Source: Acidiphilium iwatense
GTDB taxonomy: Bacteria; Pseudomonadota; Alphaproteobacteria; Acetobacterales; Acetobacteraceae
Length of the DNA: 64,000 nt
Direction: 5' to 3'
Assembly: GCF_021556475.1 (NCBI RefSeq)
Contig: NZ_JAKGBZ010000011.1
Span: 1-64,000, forward strand
Part shown: positions 26,558-34,623 of the stretch, in pieces
Layout: each line of letters begins with the position of its first letter
Position numbering within the stretch: position 1 is the first letter of the stretch
Program-made: the position numbers and the translations under genes
Notes under the pieces: generated by a model
Seen by the model: only the letters and a program-made list of their open reading frames with translations
Database searches by the model: none
What the model was told of the DNA's origin: nothing

Positions 26558-28754
26558 CGGTTGCGTCGCACCTTGGCAGGACAATCGAGCCGACACCGAT
26601 CCGGTTGCCCTTCTCAACAAGGCGATCCGGCTCGACGGCGAGGGCGTGCACGACATTGCTCAGGCGGCAATGCGTCAGGTTGTAACGCTGATACCGGGTT
26701 GGGATGAACCCTGGCTGCGCCTCGGTCAAAGCCTGCGCGCTAGGAATTGTCACGATGCGGCCATGGCTGCCTATGACGCGGCTCTGGAGTGCAATCCAAG
26801 GCGAGTCGAGGCGCTGCTCGCACGGGGCGTTCTCGCCTTGCAGCATGAACCGCCCCAGACAGGCTTGCATTTTCTGACCCGCGCAACCGATCTTGCGCAG
26901 GACAATCATCAGGCTTGGCATGCCCTGGGTCATGCATATGCCGCGGCAAAACTCGATATTCGCGCTGCCGGCGCATTCCGGCACGCCGCTACACTGGCGC
27001 CGGATCGGCTTATTTATGCGTTTGATGCGGTCGATTCCGAAACATGGCTCGATGGTCCGATTTCCGATCCTGCGCCCCCTTGGAGCGATGGAATCAGGCT
27101 CGCTCTCGCCGGTCGTTCGGCACTGCAACGCGGCGCGCTCGACGAGGCTGAAGCCGCCCTGGAAGCCGCCTATGCCTTGATGCCTGACGAGCCGTGGATT
27201 CCAACGGCTCTCGGATCGGTGCATATGATGGCAATGCGGCCCTATCGTGCCGAACCGGCACTCCGTGCGGCGCACAGGCTCGCGCCGAACGACCCGGTGA
27301 TCGCCCATGATCTTGCCGTCGCGTTGGCACGACTCTATCGCTATGCTGAGGCGGAAACGATTCTCGGCATGGTCGCGACACAAGGATCGGCGCATCCAAG
27401 GATTTTTTGCACCAGGGCCAATCAACGCGCATCGATGGGTGACATCCAGGGGGCAATGGACGATCTCGCCACCGCACGAATGAACGGCGCGGATGAGATT
27501 GAGGCGCTGCGCGCCGAGTGTAGCCTGATGCCATATCGCCGCGACGCATCGGCAATCATGGTGCGGCACGCGATGGAGACATTAGGTGCCATGTTGCCGC
27601 GCGCAGGCACGCCGATGATGCGCCCGCGGTCAGCGATATCGGACGATCCTGAACGGCCTTTGCGCATCGGCCTACTTTCCAATACTTTACGCACCCATCC
27701 GGTCGGCTGGCTGACGCTTGCCGGATTCGAGGCACTCGATCGTGACAGCTTTCCGATCCATTGTTTCGGCCGGTTCGCGCCGGAGGACAGATTGGCTCGA
27801 CGTTTCGCCGCCCGCGCCGATGCCTGGCATGCGATCGACGCGCTCGACGATTACGCAGTCGCCGCGTTGATTGCCGAACAGAATATCGACATTCTCATCG
27901 ATCTTGGTGGCTATGGCGACGCCGGCCGCATGTCGGTGACTGCCTATCGGGCTGCGCCGGTGCAGATCAAATGGGTCGGCATGCAATGCACGACCAGCGG
28001 CATCCGCGAAATCGACTGGTTCCTTACCGATCGCTGGGAAACACCAGACGGTTTCGAGCGGTTCTATACCGAACGCTTGCTTAGATTGACTGATGGTTAC
28101 GTCTGTTATTTACCGCCGGACAATCCACCGGGCTTCACGCCCCCGCCCGCCCTCGCGCGTAGTCATGTCACCTTCGGTTGCTTCAACAATGTTACCAAAA
28201 TTACCGACGAAACCTTAACCGCCTGGGCTGATCTGCTATTCCATGTGCCGGATGCGCGACTCGCGCTTCGGTGCCCGCAATTTTCGGAATCCGTCACGGT
28301 CATGCGCCTGCAGGAGCGGGCGCGGAATGCGGGGATCAACGTTGCACGGCTCGATTTTCTGGGGCGGGCCTCGCATCGGGAATTTCTGGCCGGTTATAAC
28401 AAGATCGACATTGCTCTCGACCCTTTTCCTTATTCCGGCGGCCTGACAACCTGCGAATCTTTGTTCATGGGTGTGCCGGTTGTCACTCTTGCCGGCGAAC
28501 ATTTCGCCGCACGCCATTCGGTCAGCCATCTCTCCAATGTCGGGCTCTTAGATTGCGTCACCACATCGACGGATGCCTATATCGATCGCGCAATGGAACT
28601 GGCCAAGGATCTGCACACACTCACGGAATTGCGCGCGGGATTACGCCGGCAGGTTGTGGCAAGCCCGTTATGCGATACCGCGCGCTTCGGCAAAAGCCTT
28701 GGCGCTGGTTTGCGCCACGCGTGGCACGACTATTGTGCCGCCGCACGGGCCTAA
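26550..28754 (+). CDS. SPINDLY/OGT-type O-linked glycosyltransferase (GT41) with TPR domain
   Basis: 734 residues. The N-terminal half (about 20-340) is a row of TPR units. The C-terminal half (about 370-734) is a Glyco_transf_41 domain, with RIGLLSNTLRTHPVGWLTL, DILIDLGGYGDAGRMSV, PVQIKWVGMQCTTSG, VTFGCFNNVTKITDETLTAW, RLDFLGRASHREFLAGYNKI and DIALDPFPYSGGLTTCESLF. Family members add GlcNAc or other sugars to Ser/Thr of proteins in the cytoplasm. The position at the end of the flagellin series makes flagellin the likely acceptor. An in-frame GTG at 26520 is an alternative start. Confidence 0.85.
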   Translation: MHDGCVAPWQDNRADTDPVALLNKAIRLDGEGVHDIAQAAMRQVVTLIPGWDEPWLRLGQSLRARNCHDAAMAAYDAALECNPRRVEALLARGVLALQHEPPQTGLHFLTRATDLAQDNHQAWHALGHAYAAAKLDIRAAGAFRHAATLAPDRLIYAFDAVDSETWLDGPISDPAPPWSDGIRLALAGRSALQRGALDEAEAALEAAYALMPDEPWIPTALGSVHMMAMRPYRAEPALRAAHRLAPNDPVIAHDLAVALARLYRYAEAETILGMVATQGSAHPRIFCTRANQRASMGDIQGAMDDLATARMNGADEIEALRAECSLMPYRRDASAIMVRHAMETLGAMLPRAGTPMMRPRSAISDDPERPLRIGLLSNTLRTHPVGWLTLAGFEALDRDSFPIHCFGRFAPEDRLARRFAARADAWHAIDALDDYAVAALIAEQNIDILIDLGGYGDAGRMSVTAYRAAPVQIKWVGMQCTTSGIREIDWFLTDRWETPDGFERFYTERLLRLTDGYVCYLPPDNPPGFTPPPALARSHVTFGCFNNVTKITDETLTAWADLLFHVPDARLALRCPQFSESVTVMRLQERARNAGINVARLDFLGRASHREFLAGYNKIDIALDPFPYSGGLTTCESLFMGVPVVTLAGEHFAARHSVSHLSNVGLLDCVTTSTDAYIDRAMELAKDLHTLTELRAGLRRQVVASPLCDTARFGKSLGAGLRHAWHDYCAAARA

Positions 28755-28767
28755 CCGATCGCAGCGA

Positions 28768-30351
28768 CTATGTCACAGCCTGTTCGTGGGTGGCGGAAAA
28801 GCGAATCTCGGGCCAGCGCTCGGTGGCGAAGCGGAGCGACCAGGAATCGCGTGCGAGAAACACCGGCGAATCGTCCCGATCGAGTCCCATCGACGCCTGA
28901 TTGGCATCGACGAATTCTTTCAGCCGCCGCGCATCGTCACAATTGACCCAGCGCGCCGTGGCATAGGGTGCGGTTTCGAAGCGAATCGGGATCTTGTATT
29001 CAGCGTCGATCCTTGCCGCCAGAACGTCGAGCTGAAGCGCGCCGACCACACCGACGATCCAGTCCGCCCCGAGCATCGGACGAAAAATCTGCGCAACCCC
29101 TTCTTCGGCGAGATCCTCCAGCGCCCGGCGCAACTGTTTGGCTCGCATCGGATCGGCCAAGACGATCCGCCGCAGAATTTCAGGAGCGAAGCTGGGAATC
29201 CCGGTGAAGCGCAACATTTCGCCTTCGGTGAGCGTGTCGCCAACGCGCAACGAACCGTGATTCGGGATGCCGATGATGTCGCCGGGATAGGCTTCCTCCG
29301 CGAGAGAACGATCGCGCGCGAAAAAGAAAATCGGCGCCTGAACCGCCATGGTCTTGCCGGCGCGGACGTGGAACAATTTCATCCCGCGCTGAAACCGGCC
29401 CGAGCAGATTCGGGTAAAGGCGATGCGGTCCCGGTGATTCGGGTCCATATTGGCCTGCACCTTGAACACGAAACCGGTCACCGCCGGATCATCGGCTGCG
29501 ACCGGATGTGGCTCGGCGCGCTGCACGCTCGGCGCCGGCGCGCAATCGGCGAGCATGGCGAGCAACTCCGCCACGCCGTAATCCTTGAGGGCGCTGCCAA
29601 ACAGGACCGGCGTGAGATGGCCGGCGCGGAACGCGGTTTCGTCGAATGAGGGATAACCGGCCCCTGCCAGTTCGATCGCCTCGCGCAATTCCGTCAGTTG
29701 CTCGGGCGGGATGTCCACCGGTTGCGCCGGGCCGCCATCCGGTGCCTGCTGGCCGATCGGCCGATTCCCTGCAATATCCCAGCAACCGCGAAACAGGCCG
29801 CCCATCCCCACCGGCCAGAGCAGCGGGGTGACATCCAGGGCCAGGGTGCCGGCGATCTCGTCGAGCAAAGCGAACGGATCGAGACCTTCGCGATCGATCT
29901 TGTTGATGAAAGTGACGATCGGGATGTCGCGCAGGCGGCAGACCTCGAACAGCTTGAGCGTCTGCGCCTCGATGCCGCGCGCGGCGTCGATCACCATCAC
30001 CGCCGCATCCACCGCTGTCAGGGTGCGATAGGTATCCTCGCTGAAATCCTGGTGCCCCGGCGTATCGAGCAGGTTGAACACCACGTCCCGCCAGGTGAAG
30101 GTCATCACCGAAGACGTCACCGAAATACCGCGCTGGCGCTCGATCGCCATCCAGTCCGAGCGGGTATTGCGGCGCTCGCGTCGCGCCTTGACCATGCCGG
30201 CTTCGTGGATCGCGCCGCCGAACAGCAGCAGTTTTTCGGTCAGCGTCGTCTTGCCGGCGTCGGGGTGGGAAATGATCGCAAAGGTCCGGCGCGGCAGCGG
30301 CGAAACGACTGTCTCCGCCGGTGCGGCGATCAGGGCCAAATCATCCATCAT
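28768..30351 (-). CDS. prfC: Peptide chain release factor 3
   Basis: 527 residues, a translational GTPase that removes RF1/RF2 from the ribosome after termination. G-domain motifs are SHPDAGKTT (about 28-36), the switch I region ERQRGIS, DTPGHQD and NKID; the RF3 C-terminal domain includes VVGALQLDVL. The length matches the family. The same frame stays open upstream of the true start into the HDAC-like gene on the other strand; I use the double ATG at 30351, where similarity begins. It converges with the OGT gene, only 13 bases apart. Confidence 0.95.
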   Translation of the reverse strand: MMDDLALIAAPAETVVSPLPRRTFAIISHPDAGKTTLTEKLLLFGGAIHEAGMVKARRERRNTRSDWMAIERQRGISVTSSVMTFTWRDVVFNLLDTPGHQDFSEDTYRTLTAVDAAVMVIDAARGIEAQTLKLFEVCRLRDIPIVTFINKIDREGLDPFALLDEIAGTLALDVTPLLWPVGMGGLFRGCWDIAGNRPIGQQAPDGGPAQPVDIPPEQLTELREAIELAGAGYPSFDETAFRAGHLTPVLFGSALKDYGVAELLAMLADCAPAPSVQRAEPHPVAADDPAVTGFVFKVQANMDPNHRDRIAFTRICSGRFQRGMKLFHVRAGKTMAVQAPIFFFARDRSLAEEAYPGDIIGIPNHGSLRVGDTLTEGEMLRFTGIPSFAPEILRRIVLADPMRAKQLRRALEDLAEEGVAQIFRPMLGADWIVGVVGALQLDVLAARIDAEYKIPIRFETAPYATARWVNCDDARRLKEFVDANQASMGLDRDDSPVFLARDSWSLRFATERWPEIRFSATHEQAVT

Positions 30352-30396
30352 GTGCGGCCTATAGCAACAAGGCTCCTGCTTGTGTAGGCAAGGCAG

Positions 30397-31488
30397 GTGA
30401 GCCATGCTGGACCGCCGGTTTTCATCGGCGCCGACATTTATCGGCAGCCCATCGCCACGCCGCCGCACCCGCTTGCGGTGATCCGCGCGCCGCTGGCCGA
30501 GGATCTGGCACGCGCGATGGGCTGGCTCGATACCGGAAACTATCGCATCTCGCCGGTCGCCGACCGGGCAGCGCTCGAACGGTTTCACGACCCGGCCTAT
30601 CTCGACGCGCTGGAGCAGGCCGAAGCCATGCTCGACCTGCCGGAAGCCCTGCGCACGCGCTATCGGATCGGGGCAGACGCGAATCCGATCCATCCGGCGG
30701 TCTATCGCCGGCCGGCAACCTCGGCGGGCGGCGCGATCCTGGCGGCGCGGCTCACCGCCCATGGCGGCATCGTCCAAGTGCCGGGGGCCGGCAATCACCA
30801 TGCCTGGCCCGATCGCACGCGCGGCTTCTGCGCCCTGAACGATGCCGCGCTCAGCATTCTTGAGTGGCTCGATCATGGCCTGTCCCGCATCGTCTATCTC
30901 GATCTCGACGCCCATCACGGCGATGGGGTGGAAGCCGCCTTCGCGACCGATCCGCGCGTGCTGACCATCAGCGTCCATGAAGCCGGGCGCTGGCCGCGCA
31001 CAGGACCGGTTTCCCGGCCGGATATGGGCGTCATCAATTATCCGGTCCCGCCCGGCTTCAACGACACGGAACTCGATTTCCTGATGGATCGCGCGATCCT
31101 GCCGCGCATCGCGGCGCACCTTCCCGAGGCGATCATGCTGCTGCCCGGCGCCGATGCCCTGGCCGACGACAGGATGGCCAAGCTCGACCTGTCCAATCTT
31201 GCCCTCTGGTCCGCCGTCGGTGCGATCAAGACTCTGGCGCCGCGCCTGATCGTGCTCGGCGGCGGCTACAACCCCTATGCGCTGGCGCGGGCCTGGGCTG
31301 GCATCTGGGCGCGGCTTAACGATTTCGTGATCCCGGACCGCCTGCCGCGGGCCGCCTTGGACGTTCTCGCCGGGATCGGCTATTTCCGCGCGCCAGGGCA
31401 GCCGCGCCCGGCGCGCTGGCTGACCGGCATCGCCGATCCGCCGAACGCCGGAACGGTGCGGGATGCCGTCCGGGCAATGGCCGTGTGA
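30397..31488 (+). CDS. Histone-deacetylase-fold amidohydrolase (AcuC/HdaH-like)
   Basis: 363 residues, arginase/deacetylase superfamily. Zn-ligand and active-site landmarks are present: the H134-H135 pair in AGNHHAWPD, D171 and H173 in LDLDAHHGDG, the third acidic ligand D253 in PGADALADD, and Y291 in GGGYNPYA. Bacterial members deacetylate acetylated proteins, polyamines or acetoin-pathway enzymes; the substrate is not evident here. GTG start with AAGG upstream; divergent from prfC with a 45-base gap. Confidence 0.85.
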   Translation: MSHAGPPVFIGADIYRQPIATPPHPLAVIRAPLAEDLARAMGWLDTGNYRISPVADRAALERFHDPAYLDALEQAEAMLDLPEALRTRYRIGADANPIHPAVYRRPATSAGGAILAARLTAHGGIVQVPGAGNHHAWPDRTRGFCALNDAALSILEWLDHGLSRIVYLDLDAHHGDGVEAAFATDPRVLTISVHEAGRWPRTGPVSRPDMGVINYPVPPGFNDTELDFLMDRAILPRIAAHLPEAIMLLPGADALADDRMAKLDLSNLALWSAVGAIKTLAPRLIVLGGGYNPYALARAWAGIWARLNDFVIPDRLPRAALDVLAGIGYFRAPGQPRPARWLTGIADPPNAGTVRDAVRAMAV

Positions 31489-31504
31489 GATAAGGAGCAG
31501 GATG

Positions 31505-31990
31505 ATGGGTATCTGGACGAGGCGATTCTATGCCGGGACGGCAAGCGCGTTGCTCGCCATTGGAGCCGCCTCGGCGGCGATCACCCAGGCGCAGCCCAAG
31601 CTGCCCACCGAGCAGATCACCATCGTCAACCAGCACGGCAAACGGTTCACCTTCACCGTCGAGCAGGCGACGACTCCGCACCAGCAGGAGGTCGGGCTGA
31701 TGTTCCGCAAGAACGTCCCGGCGGATACCGGCATGATCTTTCCCTGGACTCCGCCGCAGATCTCCGAAATGTGGATGAAGAATACGCTGGTACCGCTCGA
31801 CATGGTGTTCATCGGACCGCACGGCACGATTCGCCACATTGCCAATGAAACCGTGCCGCAGAGCCTGCGGGTAATCTCCAGCCACGTGCCGGTTGCCGCG
31901 ACGCTGGAACTCCAGGGAGGGATCACGGCGAAGGACGATATCGACGTGGGCAACAAGGTGATCGGCTCGCAATTCAATGATGCCGGATAG
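31505..31990 (+). CDS. DUF192 family secreted protein
   Basis: 161 residues with a signal peptide (about 1-25, ASALLAIGAASAAITQA) and a DUF192 domain: QEVGLMFRKNVPADTGMIFP, EMWMKNTLVPLDMVFI and TLELQGG are the conserved blocks. Function is unknown; the domain forms a small beta-fold and is often periplasmic. I take the second of two adjacent ATGs because it lies 7 bases from AGGAG. It follows the HDAC-like gene by 16 bases, probably in one operon. Confidence 0.85.
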   Translation: MGIWTRRFYAGTASALLAIGAASAAITQAQPKLPTEQITIVNQHGKRFTFTVEQATTPHQQEVGLMFRKNVPADTGMIFPWTPPQISEMWMKNTLVPLDMVFIGPHGTIRHIANETVPQSLRVISSHVPVAATLELQGGITAKDDIDVGNKVIGSQFNDAG

Positions 31991-32049
31991 GCTTGCTTGC
32001 CTAGTCGGGGGTAACAGCATTAGGAAGCGCGGTTGATATGCGGCATTGT

Positions 32050-32123
32050 CGGGGCGTGGCGCAGCCTGGTAGCGCGCTTGTTTTGGGTACAAGAGGCCGC
32101 CGGTTCGAGTCCGGCCGCCCCGA
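32050..32123 (+). tRNA. tRNA-Pro (anticodon TGG)
   Basis: Cloverleaf read by eye: acceptor CGGGGCG/CGCCCCG, D-arm GCGCAGCCTGGTAGCGC, anticodon stem CTTGT/ACAAG with loop TTTGGGT giving anticodon TGG, T-arm with GGTTCGAGTCC, discriminator A. The 3' CCA is not encoded. Confidence 0.93.
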
Positions 32124-32141
32124 TATCGCGGCGAGCATGAC

Positions 32142-32213
32142 CTAGTGTGGCGATTCTGAAATTCCTACCCGATTGCGGCAGCAATTTTAGGAATTCCAGA
32201 ATCACCACACTAG
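32142..32213 (-). repeat. Dispersed palindromic element, copy 2 (complete)
   Basis: A 72-base near-perfect palindrome beginning CTAGTGTGG and ending CCACACTAG. The 26-base arms (32142-32167 and 32188-32213) differ at two positions. The centre, read on the minus strand, is almost the same as in copy 1, so the copies are homologous and not just independent hairpins. The TA at each edge looks like a TA target duplication, as produced by IS630/Tc1-type transposition. It lies just after tRNA-Pro. Confidence 0.85.
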
Positions 32214-32231
32214 AAGACCTTGATTTTCCTA

Positions 32232-32300
32232 GTGTTCTATCGCTTCGGAAATTCGTAGAACGCTATCGGGCAATGTAGGCGAATTTCCGAAACGGAACAC
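32232..32300. repeat. Second palindromic element, different sequence family
   Basis: GTGTTCTATCGCTTCGGAAATTCG (32232-32255, given here as arm only) pairs with the reverse of the 21-base arm at 32280-32300, apart from three extra bases and one mismatch; the shared core is TTCGGAAATTCG. It starts with TAGTGTTC, resembling the TAGTGTGG edge of the neighbouring element but otherwise unrelated. It ends at 32300, directly against the ribosome-binding site of the Ndufs4-like gene. Confidence 0.75.
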
Positions 32301-32311
32301 GAGGAGCTGGC

Positions 32312-32623
32312 ATGACCAGGGCGCGTATTTTTCTGCCGCCGAAGAGCGCGATGCAGTCCGGCTGGGCCAAGACCCGCCGATGGGTGTTGCAATTCGAGCC
32401 GAAAATGGCCAAGCGGCTCGACCCCCTGATGGGCTGGACCGGCAGCGGCGACACGCTGGCGACCCAGGTGCGGCTTTTCTTCGAGACGCGCGACGAGGCG
32501 GTCGCCTATGCCGAGCGCCATGGCATTAAGTTCGACCTCGAAATCCCGACCGAGCATCGTTGCCGGCCCAAGGCCTATGCTGATAATTTCCGCTTCGACC
32601 GGCGCAGCAACTGGACCCATTAA
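32312..32623 (+). CDS. Complex I accessory subunit, Ndufs4/18-kDa family
   Basis: 103 residues, the ETC_C1_NDUFS4 family: ARIFLPPKSAMQSGWAKTRR, WVLQFEP, MGWTGSGDT and the C-terminal PKAYADNFRFDR are characteristic. In alphaproteobacteria and mitochondria this subunit helps stabilise the NADH-binding arm of respiratory complex I in the inner membrane. The ATG has AGGAG five bases upstream. It is unlinked to a nuo operon here and flanked by tRNA genes. Confidence 0.92.
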   Translation: MTRARIFLPPKSAMQSGWAKTRRWVLQFEPKMAKRLDPLMGWTGSGDTLATQVRLFFETRDEAVAYAERHGIKFDLEIPTEHRCRPKAYADNFRFDRRSNWTH

Positions 32624-32676
32624 GCGGATACAACATTGAAATCGCGGTGGTTTTATCCGATGATGCCGATTATATC

Positions 32677-32753
32677 GGCCCCGTAGCTCAACTGGATAGA
32701 GCACCCGCCTTCTAAGCGGGTTGTTGCGTGTTCGAGTCACGCCGGGGTCGCCA
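32677..32753 (+). tRNA. tRNA-Arg (anticodon TCT)
   Basis: Acceptor GGCCCCG/CGGGGTC (one G-T pair), D-arm AGCTCAACTGGATAGAGC, anticodon stem CCCGC/GCGGG with loop CTTCTAA (anticodon TCT), T-arm around GTTCGAGTC, discriminator G and an encoded CCA at 32751-32753. No integrase or attachment repeat is seen next to it. Confidence 0.93.
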
Positions 32754-32772
32754 TTTCTTCATCATCGGTGCG

Positions 32773-32892
32773 ATGGTGAAATTTACGCTTCCCGGATCGG
32801 CATCGATTTGCGACTATGCGGACGGAAGCCTTGCCGATGGGGTGACGGCGGGCTGGGGTTTCGCGCTGAAACCCGTAAGGATCACGCCCTGA
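32773..32892 (+). CDS. Possible 39-residue ORF after tRNA-Arg
   Basis: ATG to TGA open frame encoding MVKFTLPGSASICDYADGSL and a further 19 residues ending in KPVRITP. It fills most of the 152-base gap between tRNA-Arg and the lipoprotein gene. No ribosome-binding site is evident and no family is recognised; it may be a remnant or chance. The remaining gap contains GAGGGAGA serving the next gene. Confidence 0.25.
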   Translation: MVKFTLPGSASICDYADGSLADGVTAGWGFALKPVRITP

Positions 32893-32905
32893 GGGAGACG
32901 GTTCA

Positions 32906-33436
32906 ATGAAATTATCCGCACGTTATGGGGTGTTCGCCGCGTTTCTTGCTCTTGCGGGCTGCTCGACGACGGCGCAGGCGCCGCAATCGAGCAATGTCTC
33001 GTCCCAGGATCTCAATTTCATAACCACCGCTTACCAGCTCGTGCATTTCGATCTCGATGCCTGCGCCTTCGTTCAGAAGAACACGCTGGAGCCGCAGGTC
33101 GTGCCCGTGGTGAACAAGATTTGCGCCGACGCCGCGGAATACGCGCCGAAAATCCGTGCCCAGGCCGCGGCGAATGGCGTAACCCTACCGAACACGCTCC
33201 CCATGGAGCTGAAGGCGCAACTGGTTACGCTGAATTATCGCCCGCAGCCAAACCTGTCGGTCGCCTTCCTGCGTGCCGAAATCGCCAGCCACGAGACCGC
33301 CCTTGCGGTATTTCAGGACGAGGCGCGGAACGGCCTGAACCCGACCTTCAAACAGGTGGCGATGCAGACGGCGCCGCTGGTCGAGCAAAATCTGGACATG
33401 TTGCGGAAGGCTCTGCCGGCGGGAACCGCCGAGTAG
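32906..33436 (+). CDS. DUF4142 family lipoprotein
   Basis: 176 residues. Lipoprotein signal peptide with lipobox LAGC (C19). A ferritin-like four-helix DUF4142 domain follows: LNFITTAYQLVHFDLDACAF, ICADAAEYAPKIRAQAAANG and AFLRAEIASHETALAVFQDE. It is predicted to be periplasm-facing; its function is unknown, though relatives are stress-linked. GGGAGA precedes the ATG by about 8 bases. It converges with an outer-membrane protein gene across a terminator hairpin. Confidence 0.8.
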   Translation: MKLSARYGVFAAFLALAGCSTTAQAPQSSNVSSQDLNFITTAYQLVHFDLDACAFVQKNTLEPQVVPVVNKICADAAEYAPKIRAQAAANGVTLPNTLPMELKAQLVTLNYRPQPNLSVAFLRAEIASHETALAVFQDEARNGLNPTFKQVAMQTAPLVEQNLDMLRKALPAGTAE

Positions 33437-33451
33437 CCAAAAGCCTGGAGA

Positions 33452-33482
33452 AACCGGCGCTTCTGTGGCAGGAGCGCCGGTT
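33452..33482. terminator. Bidirectional terminator hairpin
   Basis: AACCGGCGCT (33452-33461) and AGCGCCGGTT (33473-33482) form a perfect 10-bp stem with an 11-base loop, between the convergent DUF4142 and outer-membrane protein genes, with A-rich sequence on the left and T-containing sequence on the right. Confidence 0.75.
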
Positions 33483-33489
33483 CGGTTTG

Positions 33490-34455
33490 TCAGAAAATCT
33501 TGCCAACCTGAATCTGGAAGATCACATTCCTCCGCGCGCCGCCACGCACCCGCACATCGGTGCCCAGCGAAGCCTGGGCGAAAACCGTGGGAGCCAGGAA
33601 GCTGCCAGCGTTGATGCCGATCGTGGTGACGTTGTTGCGGTTCCCGGTATCGAAGCTGCCGATCGGCGAGGTCAGATACTGCTTGCCGCCGAAGGTCTGT
33701 TCGAAGCTGAGGCCGACATAGGCATCGGTCTGCGGGTGAAAGAAATAAGGCAGATAGACGATGACCTGCCCGGTCGGCTGGGTATGCACATGCGAACCGA
33801 ACGGCCCGACCGCCGGCCCATCATTGTTAACTCCATAGAAATAGGCATCGAGCCAGATCTGAAAGTCCAGGCGCTTACCTTTTGGTTTGCCGAACACGAT
33901 GTGGCCGTAGCCGATCTCGGGATTGTTCACCCAGTTATGGGTGCCGGCGTTGATCGAACTGTTGGCATTGTAGGCACCGACTGGCGGACTGAGAAAGTAG
34001 GCCAGTGTGAGATACTGGTCTTCCGCCGGATCGTCGAGCGGATAGATGAAGGCTGACAGGAGCGGTTCCGCGAAACCCCCGTTGGTCGACAAACTGGCGC
34101 CGCCAATCTTGGTATTGCCCAGAAAATTGACGTCCGGCGCAATAACCTGAACGCCCCATTGCATGCCATCGATCGGGCTGAAGGTATGGACGTAGCGCAG
34201 AATCGGCACATCGGTCGCGATATGGGTATTGCCGACCTTGGTGCCGTTCGCGGTATAGAAACTGCCCGCCGTGGAAAACTGGTTGTAGATGATGCCCACA
34301 TTGACATTCGGCGGCGGCGTCGGCAGATCATAAGGTAGCGGTGCAGCAGCCTCGGCTGACGTGCTCGCGATGCTCGTGGCGACGACCGCACCCAGGACGC
34401 CAACACCGCACCAATAGGCGATTCTGCCGATATTGAGCCTGACTTTCGGTCTCAT
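33490..34455 (-). CDS. Outer-membrane channel, MetA-pathway-of-phenol-degradation (transporter) family
   Basis: 321 residues. Signal peptide (about 1-37, hydrophobic GVGVLGAVVATSIAS then AEAAA), alternating beta-strand patterns throughout and a terminal phenylalanine (QIQVGKIF), as in outer-membrane barrels. The PPPNVNVGIIYNQFSTAGSF, VQVIAPDVNFLG, NPEIGYGHIVFGKPKGKRLD and TDAYVGLSFEQTFGGKQ segments suit the Phenol_MetA_deg family, believed to pass hydrophobic substrates. The 168 bases upstream hold only its promoter region and the end of the next operon. Confidence 0.75.
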   Translation of the reverse strand: MRPKVRLNIGRIAYWCGVGVLGAVVATSIASTSAEAAAPLPYDLPTPPPNVNVGIIYNQFSTAGSFYTANGTKVGNTHIATDVPILRYVHTFSPIDGMQWGVQVIAPDVNFLGNTKIGGASLSTNGGFAEPLLSAFIYPLDDPAEDQYLTLAYFLSPPVGAYNANSSINAGTHNWVNNPEIGYGHIVFGKPKGKRLDFQIWLDAYFYGVNNDGPAVGPFGSHVHTQPTGQVIVYLPYFFHPQTDAYVGLSFEQTFGGKQYLTSPIGSFDTGNRNNVTTIGINAGSFLAPTVFAQASLGTDVRVRGGARRNVIFQIQVGKIF

Positions 34456-34623
34456 GACGACTTCTCTCCCAAGGTTTATGGTTTTCGATTATATATTGCT
34501 GCACTTTGCGGCGATAGGTCGCGCCGAATCAACGTTTTGCCCTATAGCGCCGGAAACAACCTCCAAGTTTTCGCTCGTATGTGCTGTTTTGGCAACATTC
34601 CTCGGCCCGGAATATTGCACAGT

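Noticed and set aside
30352-31119. N-terminal extension of the prfC frame to 31119
   Set aside because: The extension lies antisense to the histone-deacetylase-like gene; RF3 similarity begins at the ATG at 30351 and the length then fits the family.
32050-32905. Genomic island integrated at a tRNA gene
   Set aside because: Neither tRNA is followed by an integrase or a duplicated 3' end; the intervening genes are core-type.
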